Positions 1-8,205 of a DNA stretch of 64,000 bases are shown here, piece by piece. The stretch spans positions 62,001-126,000 of the forward strand of contig NZ_RAQQ01000015.1 in NCBI RefSeq assembly GCF_003610785.1, in the 5' to 3' direction. The position numbers and the translations under genes are program-made. The notes under the pieces were generated by a model. It was not told the DNA's origin. It saw only the letters and a list, made by a program, of their open reading frames with translations, and made no database searches. This DNA comes from Micromonospora globbae. Lineage in GTDB: Bacteria; Actinomycetota; Actinomycetes; Mycobacteriales; Micromonosporaceae. The stretch's first letter is position 1; the number at the start of each line of letters is the position of its first letter.

Positions 1-331
1 CGAAGATCTCGTCCTCCACGCGGAGCAGGTCGACGTCGTCGCGCCGCTCGTAGTGGGCCCGCACGTCCAGCGGCGTCATGCGGACGACGGCCTCGACCGT
101 CGTGAGCGCGCCCTGCGGGACGACCGACGTGACCCGTGCCCCGTCGGGCAGCAGCAGGCCCGTGACGTCGGCGTCCACCTCGGCGTCGGCGTCCAGCGGC
201 ACCCGGTCGCAGCTCGGCAGGTTCGCCAGCATGCCCGGGCCGCGACCGGCCGGTTGCGGGGCGTCCGTCCCGCCGCACGCCGTCAGGAGCAGCGGGACCG
301 TGGCGGCGACGGCCAGCGTCCGGAGTCTCAC
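1..331 (-). CDS. Putative lipoprotein, 3' end outside the window
   Basis: The reading frame begins at a GTG at 329-331 and runs off the left edge after 110 codons. The first residues form a basic n-region and a hydrophobic stretch ending in the lipobox LLLTAC (Cys about residue 19), so the mature protein should be lipid-anchored on the outer face of the membrane. The rest (ANLPSCDRVPLDADAEVDAD and onward) matches no family I recognise. It starts 18 bp after the stop of the sugar-transporter permease and is probably the last gene of that operon. No function is proposed. Confidence 0.7.
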   Translation of the reverse strand, partial: MRLRTLAVAATVPLLLTACGGTDAPQPAGRGPGMLANLPSCDRVPLDADAEVDADVTGLLLPDGARVTSVVPQGALTTVEAVVRMTPLDVRAHYERRDDVDLLRVEDEIF

Positions 332-349
332 CGCCGCAGCATGGCACGC

Positions 350-1231
350 TCAGCGCAGCACGCGCCACCGCCGGACGGCGAGCAGCAGCGCGGCGATGAC
401 GACGGCAGTGACCACCATGAGGACGGTCGTGATCAGGGCGCCGTAGGCGAAACCGGAAAACTCGAAGGCCTGGTCGAAGATGTAGACGGGCAGGTAGAGG
501 GTGGCGTTGGCCGGGCGACCGTCGGTGAGGACGTACGCGGGCACGAAGTTCACCTGCAACGTCAGGATGGTGTCGCGTACGGCGAGCAGGAGCAGCACGG
601 GTGCGAGCAGCGGCAGGGTGAGCCGGCGCAGCTGCCCGAACGGGCCGCAGCCCTCCAGGGCCGCCGCCTCGTAGAGCCGCCCGTCGAGCAGCCGCCGGGC
701 GGCGAGGACGACCAGGAAACCCTCCCCGATGGGGAACACCAGCATCAGGGCGACGGCCACCCGGGCGGTGCCCGGGTCCGACAGCCACGTGAACCCGGGA
801 TGGCCGACGAGCCCGAGCACCTGGTTGAGCGGGCCGTACAGCGGGTTGAGCACCCACAGGAAGAGCACCGCGAGGGCCACGTCGGGCACGACCGTCGGCA
901 GGTACACCGCTACCCGGAACCAGCGGCCACCCGGTCGCGGCGCCGCGAGCAGCAGGCCCAGACCGACGGCGGCGAGCAGCCGCAGCGGCACCGCCAGCGC
1001 CACGTGGACCGCCGACGCCTCCACGCTGTCGAGCAGGAAACCGTCGGCGACCATCCGCCGTACGTTGGCGAAACCGACGAACTGGGGATCGCGGGTCAGC
1101 CCGGTGTGGTCGGTGAACGCGTAGCCGACGTTGAGCAGCGCCGGCAGCGCGATCAGCAGGCCGACCGCGACCGCGTACGGCGCGAGGAACGCCCACGCGG
1201 TCAGCGGCCGGCGGGACCGGTCGGCGCTCAC
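350..1231 (-). CDS. Sugar ABC transporter permease, MalF/UgpA type
   Basis: 293 aa inner-membrane permease with about six hydrophobic segments. The cytoplasmic EAA loop that docks on the ATPase is visible near residue 188 (YEAAALEGCGPFGQLRRLTL). With the second permease (3523-4377), the ATPase (1228-2241) and the lipid-anchored binding protein (2234-3526) it makes a complete CUT1-type importer. Its ATG overlaps the ATPase stop by 4 bp, which indicates translational coupling. The substrate cannot be read from the sequence; a mono- or oligosaccharide or a glycerol-phosphate-like compound is typical of the family. Confidence 0.93.
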   Translation of the reverse strand: MSADRSRRPLTAWAFLAPYAVAVGLLIALPALLNVGYAFTDHTGLTRDPQFVGFANVRRMVADGFLLDSVEASAVHVALAVPLRLLAAVGLGLLLAAPRPGGRWFRVAVYLPTVVPDVALAVLFLWVLNPLYGPLNQVLGLVGHPGFTWLSDPGTARVAVALMLVFPIGEGFLVVLAARRLLDGRLYEAAALEGCGPFGQLRRLTLPLLAPVLLLLAVRDTILTLQVNFVPAYVLTDGRPANATLYLPVYIFDQAFEFSGFAYGALITTVLMVVTAVVIAALLLAVRRWRVLR

Positions 1232-2241
1232 CGCAGGCGCCGCCCGCTCGCCGTGTCGAACCGGTGCAGCCGACCCGGGTCCGCGCGCAGCCGCACCTCG
1301 TCGCCCGGGCGGACGCCGGGGCGCGGGCCGGTGCGGACGGTCAACCGGGTGCCGTCCGGGCAGCGGGTCAGCAGGATCGTCTCGCTGCCGAGCGCCTCCA
1401 CCGCCTCGACCGCGGCCCCGACCGGCCCGTCGGGATCGAGCGCCAGGTCCTCCGGGCGGACGCCGACGGTCACGTCGTCGGCGCCGCCGAGCACGCCGCC
1501 GCCGGGGACGAGGTTCATGGGCGGGCTGCCCAGGAAACCGGCCACGAACACGTCCGCCGGCTCGTCGTACACCTGCTGGGGCGGCCCGACCTGGCGGACC
1601 CGGCCCCGGTCGAGGACGGCGACGCGGTCGCCGAGGGTCATGGCCTCGGCCTGGTCGTGGGTGACGTGGACGGTCGTCGTGCCGAGCTCCCGGTGCAGGG
1701 TGATCAGCTCGGCGCGGGTGGCGAAGCGCAGCGGCGCGTCCAGGCTGGCCAGTGGTTCGTCCAGCAGGTAGACGGTCGGTTCGCGCAGCAGCGCGCGGGC
1801 CAGGGCGACGCGCTGGCGCTGGCCACCCGAGGTCTGGTCGGGGTAGCGGTCGAGAAGCTCCCCGATGCCGAGCCGGTCGGCGGCGGCCCGGGCCCGCCGT
1901 TCGGCCTCCTGCCGGCGGACCCGGCGCACACGCAGCCCGAACGTCAGGTTCGCCAGGACGGTGAGGTGCGGATAGAGCGCGTAGTCCTGGAAGACCATCG
2001 CGACGGCCCGCCGGTGCGGCGGGATCCGGGCGACGTCCTGCCCGTCGACGAGGATCCGGCCGCCGTCGGGCCGGTCCAGGCCGGCGACCAGTCGCAGGAT
2101 CGTCGACTTTCCCGAGCCCGAGGGGCCCACGAGGGTCAGCAGCTCGCCGGCGCGCACCTCCAGGTCGACGCCGTTGAGGGCCACGACCCGCCCGTACGAC
2201 CGGGTGAGCGACTCGAGGCGGACGGCCCCGCGCTCACCCAC
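1228..2241 (-). CDS. Sugar ABC transporter ATP-binding protein, MsmK/UgpC/MalK-like
   Basis: 337 aa ATPase that powers the importer in this operon. Walker A is GPSGSGKST (residues 39-47), the ABC signature SGGQR starts at about residue 138, Walker B is VYLLDE (157-162), followed by a D-loop and a switch His in HVTHDQ. After about residue 230 comes the C-terminal OB/TOBE-like regulatory domain typical of the MalK/UgpC subfamily, giving the usual family length. The start overlaps the end of the binding-protein gene by 8 bp and the end overlaps the MalF-like permease by 4 bp. Confidence 0.95.
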   Translation of the reverse strand: MGERGAVRLESLTRSYGRVVALNGVDLEVRAGELLTLVGPSGSGKSTILRLVAGLDRPDGGRILVDGQDVARIPPHRRAVAMVFQDYALYPHLTVLANLTFGLRVRRVRRQEAERRARAAADRLGIGELLDRYPDQTSGGQRQRVALARALLREPTVYLLDEPLASLDAPLRFATRAELITLHRELGTTTVHVTHDQAEAMTLGDRVAVLDRGRVRQVGPPQQVYDEPADVFVAGFLGSPPMNLVPGGGVLGGADDVTVGVRPEDLALDPDGPVGAAVEAVEALGSETILLTRCPDGTRLTVRTGPRPGVRPGDEVRLRADPGRLHRFDTASGRRLR

Positions 2242-3526
2242 CCGTGCCCGCCGGCTGCCTGAAGAGCGGGCGGATCTTCTCCTCCAGTTGTCGCAACCCC
2301 TCCTCCCGGCCGACCCGGCCGTAGAAGACCTCCTCGAGCAGGGCGTCCGCCTCCCGCTCGACGCGGGACCAGGTGCCGGTGCGGGGAGTTGCCCGCAGGT
2401 GCGGCTCGGCGTCGAGGTAGACGCGGGACGACGCGGGCGGCTTGGCCGGGTCGAGGAACGCGGGGGAGTTCGCCACGTCGAGCCGCGACGGCACGGTACG
2501 CCCCGAGGCGGCCAGGATCCGCTGACCCTGCTCGCCCATGGCGAACTCGATGAACCGCCACGCGTCGTCGTGGTCGGGACGGCCGGCGCTCATGCAGTAC
2601 GCGTCGCTGTGCAGGATCGACGCCGGCACCCCGCCGGGCGCCACCGGCAGCGGCGCGGCGTCCCACGTGAAGCCGTCGATCGTGCGCAGCGTGGGGACGG
2701 CCACCCGGCTGTTGAGGTACATGCCGAGGGTGCCGCGCAGGAAGCGGGCCTCGCTCGACTCGCTCTGCTCCTCGGCGTCCGGGGGCACGACGTGGTGCGT
2801 GAGCTGGAGGTCGAGGAACCAGTCGACGGCCTTCCGGGTGGCCGGGTCGCCGGTGAGGGTGAGGGTGGTCGGCCGGGCCGGGTCGTCGACGAGCTCACCC
2901 CGGTTGGACCAGACGAACGGCGCGAGCCGCGGGATCGACGGCTCCACGCCCAGGCCGTACGTGCCGTCGCCGGTCAGCGCACGGGCGGCGGCGAGCAGGT
3001 CGTCCCACGTCCAGCCGGCGCGCGGCGGCGGCACACCCTTGGCGGCGAAGAGGTCGGCGTTGTAGTAGACGACCAGCGACGACATGTTCTGCGGCAGGCA
3101 GGTCAGGGTCTTCCCGTCGAAGCGGAAGGCGTCCAGCGCCCGCGCGCTGAAGTCGCTCTCGTCCAGGGCGGTGCTGCGGTCCAGGTAGGACTGCACCGGC
3201 TCGATGGCCTGCTGGGCGGCGAACTGCCCGTACCGGCGGTAGTTGAGCAGGAACACGTCGGGCGGCTGACCGCCGGCGAACGCGGTGGTCAGCCGCGCCA
3301 TCAGCTCGTCCTGGGTGGCGACCGGGGACAGGTTGACGGCGACGTCGGGGTGGGCGTCAGAGAACGCGTCGACGAGGCCGCGGTAGCCGGCGATCTCCTC
3401 GGCGTCGCCGAAGAGCACGACCGTGATCCCCGAGTCGTCCGCCGCGTCGCCGCCGCTGTCACAGGCGACGGCGCCGAGCAGCAGCGCGGCGGTGACCAGG
3501 GCGGCACAGCGTCGGAAGCGGCTCAC
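2234..3526 (-). CDS. Extracellular sugar-binding lipoprotein of the ABC transporter
   Basis: 430 aa solute-binding protein of the family-1 (MalE/UgpB-like) type. A signal peptide ends at a lipobox-like AVAC with Cys at residue 22, so it is tethered outside the membrane. The body shows the family layout: an early ITVVLFGDAEEIAGYRGLVD strand-helix, a central hinge, and the late SAGRPDHDDAWRFIEF segment. It sits between permease 2 (4-bp overlap at 3523-3526) and the ATPase (8-bp overlap), the usual order of a CUT1 operon. It decides what the importer takes up; the ligand is unknown. Confidence 0.93.
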   Translation of the reverse strand: MSRFRRCAALVTAALLLGAVACDSGGDAADDSGITVVLFGDAEEIAGYRGLVDAFSDAHPDVAVNLSPVATQDELMARLTTAFAGGQPPDVFLLNYRRYGQFAAQQAIEPVQSYLDRSTALDESDFSARALDAFRFDGKTLTCLPQNMSSLVVYYNADLFAAKGVPPPRAGWTWDDLLAAARALTGDGTYGLGVEPSIPRLAPFVWSNRGELVDDPARPTTLTLTGDPATRKAVDWFLDLQLTHHVVPPDAEEQSESSEARFLRGTLGMYLNSRVAVPTLRTIDGFTWDAAPLPVAPGGVPASILHSDAYCMSAGRPDHDDAWRFIEFAMGEQGQRILAASGRTVPSRLDVANSPAFLDPAKPPASSRVYLDAEPHLRATPRTGTWSRVEREADALLEEVFYGRVGREEGLRQLEEKIRPLFRQPAGTGG

Positions 3527-4377
3527 CTACGACCTCCAGATCTCAGGGCGGCCAGCGGATCGTCGTGCAGCAGGATCCGCTGCGCCAGCAGGAACACCAC
3601 CACGCACGGCAGGGTCGCCACCACACAGCCGGCCATGAGCAGTGGCCAGTCCGTCGGGTTCAGCAGTCGCAGGAACTGCAGGCCCAGCGGGTACGTGTAG
3701 CGGTCGCCGCGGTGCAGGTACAACAGCGGGTCGATCAGGTTCGACCAGTGGAACGTGAACGCGAGCACGGCCACCGCGAGGGTCGCCGGCCGCACCTGGG
3801 GCAGCGCCACGCGGCGCCAGACGGTGAGCCACCCGGCCCCCTCCAACCGGGCGGCCCCGAGCTGGCTGTCCGGCACGCCGCCGAAGGCCCAGGCGTACAG
3901 CAGCACGAGGAAGGGGCTGCCGGCGAGCAGCGCCGGGGCCAGCAGCGGGACGTACGTGTCGACGACCCCGGCGAGCCGGAACAGCTCGAAGCGGGTGGCC
4001 CAGACGGCGGTGACCGGCACGAGCAACACCGCCAGCAGGCCGAGCACGGCCCGCCGCCGGGCCGCCGGCGTGAGCAGCCGCAGCCCGAAGCCGGTCAGCG
4101 AGGCGACGACGACCGTCAGCGGGACGGCGACCGCGACGACCATCGCCGAGTTCGCGAGGTAGCGGAAGAGGGGGATCAGCTCCGGCAGCCGGGCGTACGC
4201 GGCCACGGTCGGCTCGGGCGGGAGCAGCTCCAGGGTGCGGGGCGGGGGCCGGCCGGCGGGCCGGAGCGAGCCGACCACCATGAACCACAGTGGGGCGGCG
4301 AACAGGGCCGCGAACAGCGCCGGCACCACGAACCGCCCGATGATCCGCGGTGCCGCGGAGGGGCGCGAGGACCGCAC
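3523..4377 (-). CDS. Sugar ABC transporter permease, MalG/UgpE type
   Basis: Second membrane subunit of the importer, 284 aa from the GTG at 4375-4377. It has about six membrane segments, and the EAA-like loop reads RLEGAGWLTVWRRVALPQVR. I prefer this GTG to an upstream in-frame ATG at 4438-4440. It has an AAGGG-like ribosome site about 6 bp upstream and starts just before the first membrane helix, as the family does, and the longer form would place a 16-bp inverted repeat inside the coding sequence. First gene of the operon, overlapping the binding-protein start by 4 bp. Confidence 0.88.
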   Translation of the reverse strand: MRSSRPSAAPRIIGRFVVPALFAALFAAPLWFMVVGSLRPAGRPPPRTLELLPPEPTVAAYARLPELIPLFRYLANSAMVVAVAVPLTVVVASLTGFGLRLLTPAARRRAVLGLLAVLLVPVTAVWATRFELFRLAGVVDTYVPLLAPALLAGSPFLVLLYAWAFGGVPDSQLGAARLEGAGWLTVWRRVALPQVRPATLAVAVLAFTFHWSNLIDPLLYLHRGDRYTYPLGLQFLRLLNPTDWPLLMAGCVVATLPCVVVFLLAQRILLHDDPLAALRSGGRR

Positions 4378-4390
4378 GTCCCGCCCTTCC

Positions 4391-4406
4391 CGCCAACTGG
4401 TTGGCG
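4391..4406. promoter_or_regulatory. Inverted repeat ahead of the sugar transporter operon
   Basis: CGCCAAC-TG-GTTGGCG: two perfect 7-bp arms around 2 bp, lying 13 bp upstream of the preferred GTG start of the first transporter gene. Position and symmetry fit an operator for a dimeric repressor of a sugar operon. No regulator gene is adjacent in the window, so the binding protein is unknown. Confidence 0.4.
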
Positions 4407-4737
4407 TGCTCGTCCACGTCTCCCCGCCACCGGCTGGCATCGCCCATCGCCCAGCCCGGTGGCGGGTGTGCGGCTGAACCTATGGCCCGGCGGCGCACCC
4501 GTCATCGGGCACCTGTTGGAATCCCCCGCCCACCGCTCCTACGCCTGTCGCAGTCCTCGGGGTCACGCTGGGTGGCGGTGGCGTACGACAGACGTAGGAG
4601 ACGCCGACGATCAACTTCCGCACCTGTCCGATGACCGGGCCACCCCCGGATTCCTAGGGTTCCACCATCTGCCGCACCGGCGGCCCGCCGACCCTGCCCG
4701 GGACGGCCGTGCCGGTGCCGGACCAGGGAGGAGCACC

Positions 4738-6651
4738 ATGCGAACCAGGAGGAGCTGGTGGCGTGCGTCGGTGGTGGTCATGCTGACCGCCGCCGTCGGC
4801 CTGCCGGCGGCCGCCGCGACCGCGAAGCCGGCCGCGGAACGTCTCGGACCGGTCGTCCGGGACGGAGTCACCCAACCGGTGTTCGGGTACGCCGACGCGA
4901 TCCGCGAGCGGGTATTCGTCACCTCGGACGTCGACACCGACGGCGACGGCGCGCGTGACGTCGTCGCCATGGACATCATCCGGCCCAAGGCCAGCGACGA
5001 GGGCCTGCGCGTGCCGGTCGTCATGGACGCGAGCCCGTACTACTCGACGGTCTGCCGCGGCAACGAGAGCGAGTGCAAGGAGGACGTCGACGGCGACGGC
5101 CTCAACGACAAGTGGCCGCTCTTCTACGACAACTACTTCGTCCCGCGCGGCTACGCGGTGGTGCTGCTCGACATGATCGGCACCAACCACTCGACCGGCT
5201 GCCCGGTCACCGGCGGGTACGCCGACAACATCAGCGCGCCGACGGCCATCGACTGGCTCAACGGCCGGCGCCCGGGGCGCAACGCCGCCGGTGAGCCGGT
5301 CGTGGCGACCTGGCACAACGGCCGCACCGGCATGATCGGCAAGTCGTACGACGGCACCCTCGCCAACGCGGCGGCCGCCACCGGCGTCGAGGGCCTCACC
5401 ACGATCGTGCCGATCTCGGCCATCTCGAGCTGGTACGACTACTCGCGCAGCAACGGCCTGGTCACCCGCGCCAACAACTACTCCGGCAGCCTCGCCAACA
5501 CCGTCACCAACCCGGACCGGCGGGCGTACTGCGCGCCGGTGCGCACCCAGTTGGGCGTGGACGGCGACGACGTGACCGGCGACTACAACGACTTCTGGGC
5601 CGAGCGGGACTACGTCCCGCACGCCGACCGGGTGCGCGCCAGCGTGTTCGTGGTGCACGGCATCAACGACAACAACGTCCGTCCGGACCACTTCAGCAAG
5701 TGGTGGGACGCGCTCGCGGAGAACGACGTCCCCCGCAAGCTGTGGCTGACCGGCACCGGCCACGTCGACCCGTTCGACTTCCGCCGCGGCGAGTGGGTGG
5801 ACACCCTGCACCGCTGGTTCGACTACTGGCTGCACGGCATCCAGAACGGGATCATGAAGGAGCCGCGGGTCGACGTCGAGCGGGCCCCGGACGTGTGGGA
5901 GACCCACCGCGACTGGCCGATCCCGGGCGCCCGCCCGACCCAGGTGTTCCTGCGGCCCGGCGCCGAGGGGGAGGCCGGCGGCCTGTCGGTCCGCCCGAAC
6001 GCCGGCAAGGCGTCCCGGACCTTCCAGGACACCCCGACCATGAGCCAGACGAACGCGATCCGGCACCCGTCCGACCCGGCGGCGAACACCGAGAACCGGC
6101 TCGTGTTCCTGTCCCAGCCCCTGAAGGCGCCGCTGCACATCTCCGGCACGCCGGTCGTGCGGATCAAGGCGTCGGTGAACGGTGAGGACACGAGCTTCGC
6201 CGGGCTGCTCGTGGACTACGGCACCCGGCCGCGGTTCAGCACGGCCGGCGACGGCATCGCGACGCTGACCGAGGAGGACTGCTGGGGCGAGGCGGCCACC
6301 TGGGGCGGGCACGCCGAGGACGCCTGCTACCGGCAGACCCGCAAGACCATCGCCACCGACGCGCAGGAGCTGGTCACCAAGGGCATCCTCGACGGGCTGA
6401 ACCTCGACTCGCTGCGCGTGTCGACTCCGCTGGTGCCGGGGCAGAAGAACGCGGTCGACGTGCCGCTGCTGCCCGAGGACTACGTCTTCGAGGCCGGTCA
6501 CCAGATCGGCGTGGTCCTGCTCGGCTCCTACTCCGGCTACAGCAGCCGGGCCAAGCAGAACCGGGCCGAGATCACTGTGCACTTCGACAGCAGCCGGATC
6601 GAGCTGCCGGTGGTCGGCGGCCGGACGGCCGCCGTCCGGGCCGGGCTGTAG
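4738..6651 (+). CDS. Secreted Xaa-Pro dipeptidyl-peptidase-like S15 hydrolase
   Basis: 637 aa from the ATG at 4738, which follows a strong AGGGAGGAG ribosome site. A Sec signal peptide (RRSWWRASVVVMLTAAVGL, cleavage near residue 27) predicts secretion. The S15/CocE alpha/beta-hydrolase core carries GKSYDG with nucleophile Ser203, Asp311 in GINDNN and His342 in GTGHVDP. The C-terminal half matches the jelly-roll domain of X-Pro dipeptidyl-peptidases and cocaine-esterase relatives. Two acidic DxDxDG loops (residues 64-74 and 116-124) look like calcium sites. Likely role: removal of X-Pro dipeptides from extracellular peptides. Monocistronic. Confidence 0.9.
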   Translation: MRTRRSWWRASVVVMLTAAVGLPAAAATAKPAAERLGPVVRDGVTQPVFGYADAIRERVFVTSDVDTDGDGARDVVAMDIIRPKASDEGLRVPVVMDASPYYSTVCRGNESECKEDVDGDGLNDKWPLFYDNYFVPRGYAVVLLDMIGTNHSTGCPVTGGYADNISAPTAIDWLNGRRPGRNAAGEPVVATWHNGRTGMIGKSYDGTLANAAAATGVEGLTTIVPISAISSWYDYSRSNGLVTRANNYSGSLANTVTNPDRRAYCAPVRTQLGVDGDDVTGDYNDFWAERDYVPHADRVRASVFVVHGINDNNVRPDHFSKWWDALAENDVPRKLWLTGTGHVDPFDFRRGEWVDTLHRWFDYWLHGIQNGIMKEPRVDVERAPDVWETHRDWPIPGARPTQVFLRPGAEGEAGGLSVRPNAGKASRTFQDTPTMSQTNAIRHPSDPAANTENRLVFLSQPLKAPLHISGTPVVRIKASVNGEDTSFAGLLVDYGTRPRFSTAGDGIATLTEEDCWGEAATWGGHAEDACYRQTRKTIATDAQELVTKGILDGLNLDSLRVSTPLVPGQKNAVDVPLLPEDYVFEAGHQIGVVLLGSYSGYSSRAKQNRAEITVHFDSSRIELPVVGGRTAAVRAGL

Positions 6652-6665
6652 CGACACCCGAACCG

Positions 6666-6696
6666 ACGGGCGGGGCGGCCAGGCCGCCCCGCCCGT
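6666..6696. terminator. Hairpin between convergent genes
   Basis: Two perfectly complementary 15-nt arms (6666-6680 and 6682-6696) form a very GC-rich stem just after the peptidase stop. On the other strand it lies just beyond the PucR stop. No U-tract follows, as is common in actinobacteria. It probably terminates in both directions. Confidence 0.7.
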
Positions 6697-6720
6697 ACGG
6701 CGCCCGACGTGTGCCGCCCG

Positions 6721-6767
6721 GTCAGCTCTCCGGGCGGTACGCGCCGTCAGCTCTCCGGGCGGTACGC
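6721..6767. repeat. 22-bp direct repeat covering the end of the PucR gene
   Basis: The segment GTCAGCTCTCCGGGCGGTACGC occurs at 6721-6742 and again at 6746-6767, a 25-bp period. The second copy holds the last codons and stop of the PucR gene; the first copy lies just downstream and would encode the same C-terminus plus stop. Confidence 0.85.
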
Positions 6768-7973
6768 ACCGGTGAGCCGACCGAGCTTCAGCGCCAGGTG
6801 CAGGCAGAGCCGCTCGTTGCCGTTCTTCAGGTCGGTCTCCGCCAGCTCCTCGATGCGCTGCAACCGGTAGTACAGCGTGGTCCGGTGCAGCCGTAGCTGT
6901 TCCGCCGTGGCGTGGGCGTTGCCGGCCAGGTCCAGGTACCGCTCCAGCGTCTGCAACAGCACGGGGCTGGGCTGCTCGCGCAGGAGCCGGTCCAGGCCCG
7001 GATGCACGTCGGCCATGTCGAGGCGCCGGCCCTCCAGCCGCGACAGCACCCGGTAGATGCCCAGCCCCGACCAGGAGACGACGCTGCCGAGAGCCGGCAG
7101 CCGCACGCCGACCCGGGCGGCCTGCAGCGCCTCGCCGTACGACCCGAAGGCGTCGGACAGGCCCGGGCGCGTCTGCCCCACACCGACGACCGAGCGGTCG
7201 ACGCAGGCGAGGCCCCGCGTGGCGTGGCGCAGGTTGTCGTCGAGGAGCTTCGCGGCCGTCTCGGGGGAGGGACGGCCCGCCCCCCGTCCGCCCGCGAGCA
7301 GCAGCACCCCGTGGTCGTCACGCACCAGGTGCAGCGCCTCCCGACTGCCGACCCAGCGCCGGGTGGTGACCAGCGCCTGTTCGAGCGCGAGCCGGGCCAC
7401 CTCGTCGGGCACCCGGTCGTCGGGCGGGACGAGCTGCGCCACGAGCGCGGTGGCGGGCCCGTCGGCGATCATCCCCGCCTCGCGCAGGGCCTGCACCGAG
7501 CGGTCCCGGGTCGCCTCGCTGTCCGACAACAGCGTTCGGGCCGCCTCGGACTCGCGTTGCGAGGCCAGCTCACCGAGCAGGTTCTCCCGGTAGAGGGCCA
7601 GGGACAGCTCACTCATCAGCCCGGTGGCGGCGATGTCCGCGTCCGCCATCGTGCCGTCCGGGTCGATGAACCACACGAATCCCAGGAGCAGATCCTGGTG
7701 GCGTATCGGCACGCAGACCCGTGGCAGCAGGTCCAGTTCCTTCGACGCCGGCGTGCGCACAGGCTCGCGGGCGTCCATGATCCCGACGTTGCGGAACCAC
7801 GCCATCACCTCCGGCGTGGTCTGGCGGCGCAGGATCGACGCCCGCCGTACGCCGTCCATCACGCCGGTGTGTTCGCTGTAGACCACGACGCGCTGGCGCC
7901 GGTCCTCGATCAGTGCTGGTCGACCCGCGTACGCGGCGAGCGCGTCAACCAAGCGTTGCAGCTCACCCTCCAT
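6747..7973 (-). CDS. PucR-type helix-turn-helix transcriptional regulator
   Basis: 408 aa from the ATG at 7971-7973, chosen because a GGAGGAG ribosome site sits just upstream; a longer frame to 8039 lacks one. The N-terminal half resembles a ligand-sensing region (PVRTPASKELDLLPRVCVPI, LLLGFVWFIDPDG). The C-terminus holds the PucR HTH_30 domain: a helix ending LDLAGNAHATAEQLRLHRTT, then LYYRLQRIEE, which contacts DNA. PucR proteins usually control catabolism of purines, amino acids or phenolics. It is divergent from nicotinate phosphoribosyltransferase, which is a plausible but unproven target. Confidence 0.88.
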   Translation of the reverse strand: MEGELQRLVDALAAYAGRPALIEDRRQRVVVYSEHTGVMDGVRRASILRRQTTPEVMAWFRNVGIMDAREPVRTPASKELDLLPRVCVPIRHQDLLLGFVWFIDPDGTMADADIAATGLMSELSLALYRENLLGELASQRESEAARTLLSDSEATRDRSVQALREAGMIADGPATALVAQLVPPDDRVPDEVARLALEQALVTTRRWVGSREALHLVRDDHGVLLLAGGRGAGRPSPETAAKLLDDNLRHATRGLACVDRSVVGVGQTRPGLSDAFGSYGEALQAARVGVRLPALGSVVSWSGLGIYRVLSRLEGRRLDMADVHPGLDRLLREQPSPVLLQTLERYLDLAGNAHATAEQLRLHRTTLYYRLQRIEELAETDLKNGNERLCLHLALKLGRLTGAYRPES

Positions 7974-8205
7974 TGGGCTCCTCCGGTCGCCCCTCACTGG
8001 ACCTTCCACGACGGACAGGTACCCGTCGGTGCGCCCCACCGAGCCTCGATGGCCCGGCCGCGCCAGGGCCGCACAGAACGATCATGCTGGTCGGCATCGA
8101 CCGGGACAACCGTCTACCCGGCCGTAGCCAGCGGCCCGGCACCCGGGAAGCCCGGGATCGCCCGTTTTCCGTACGCCGGGGCGACCCGTCCCCCACAGTG
8201 GTGCC

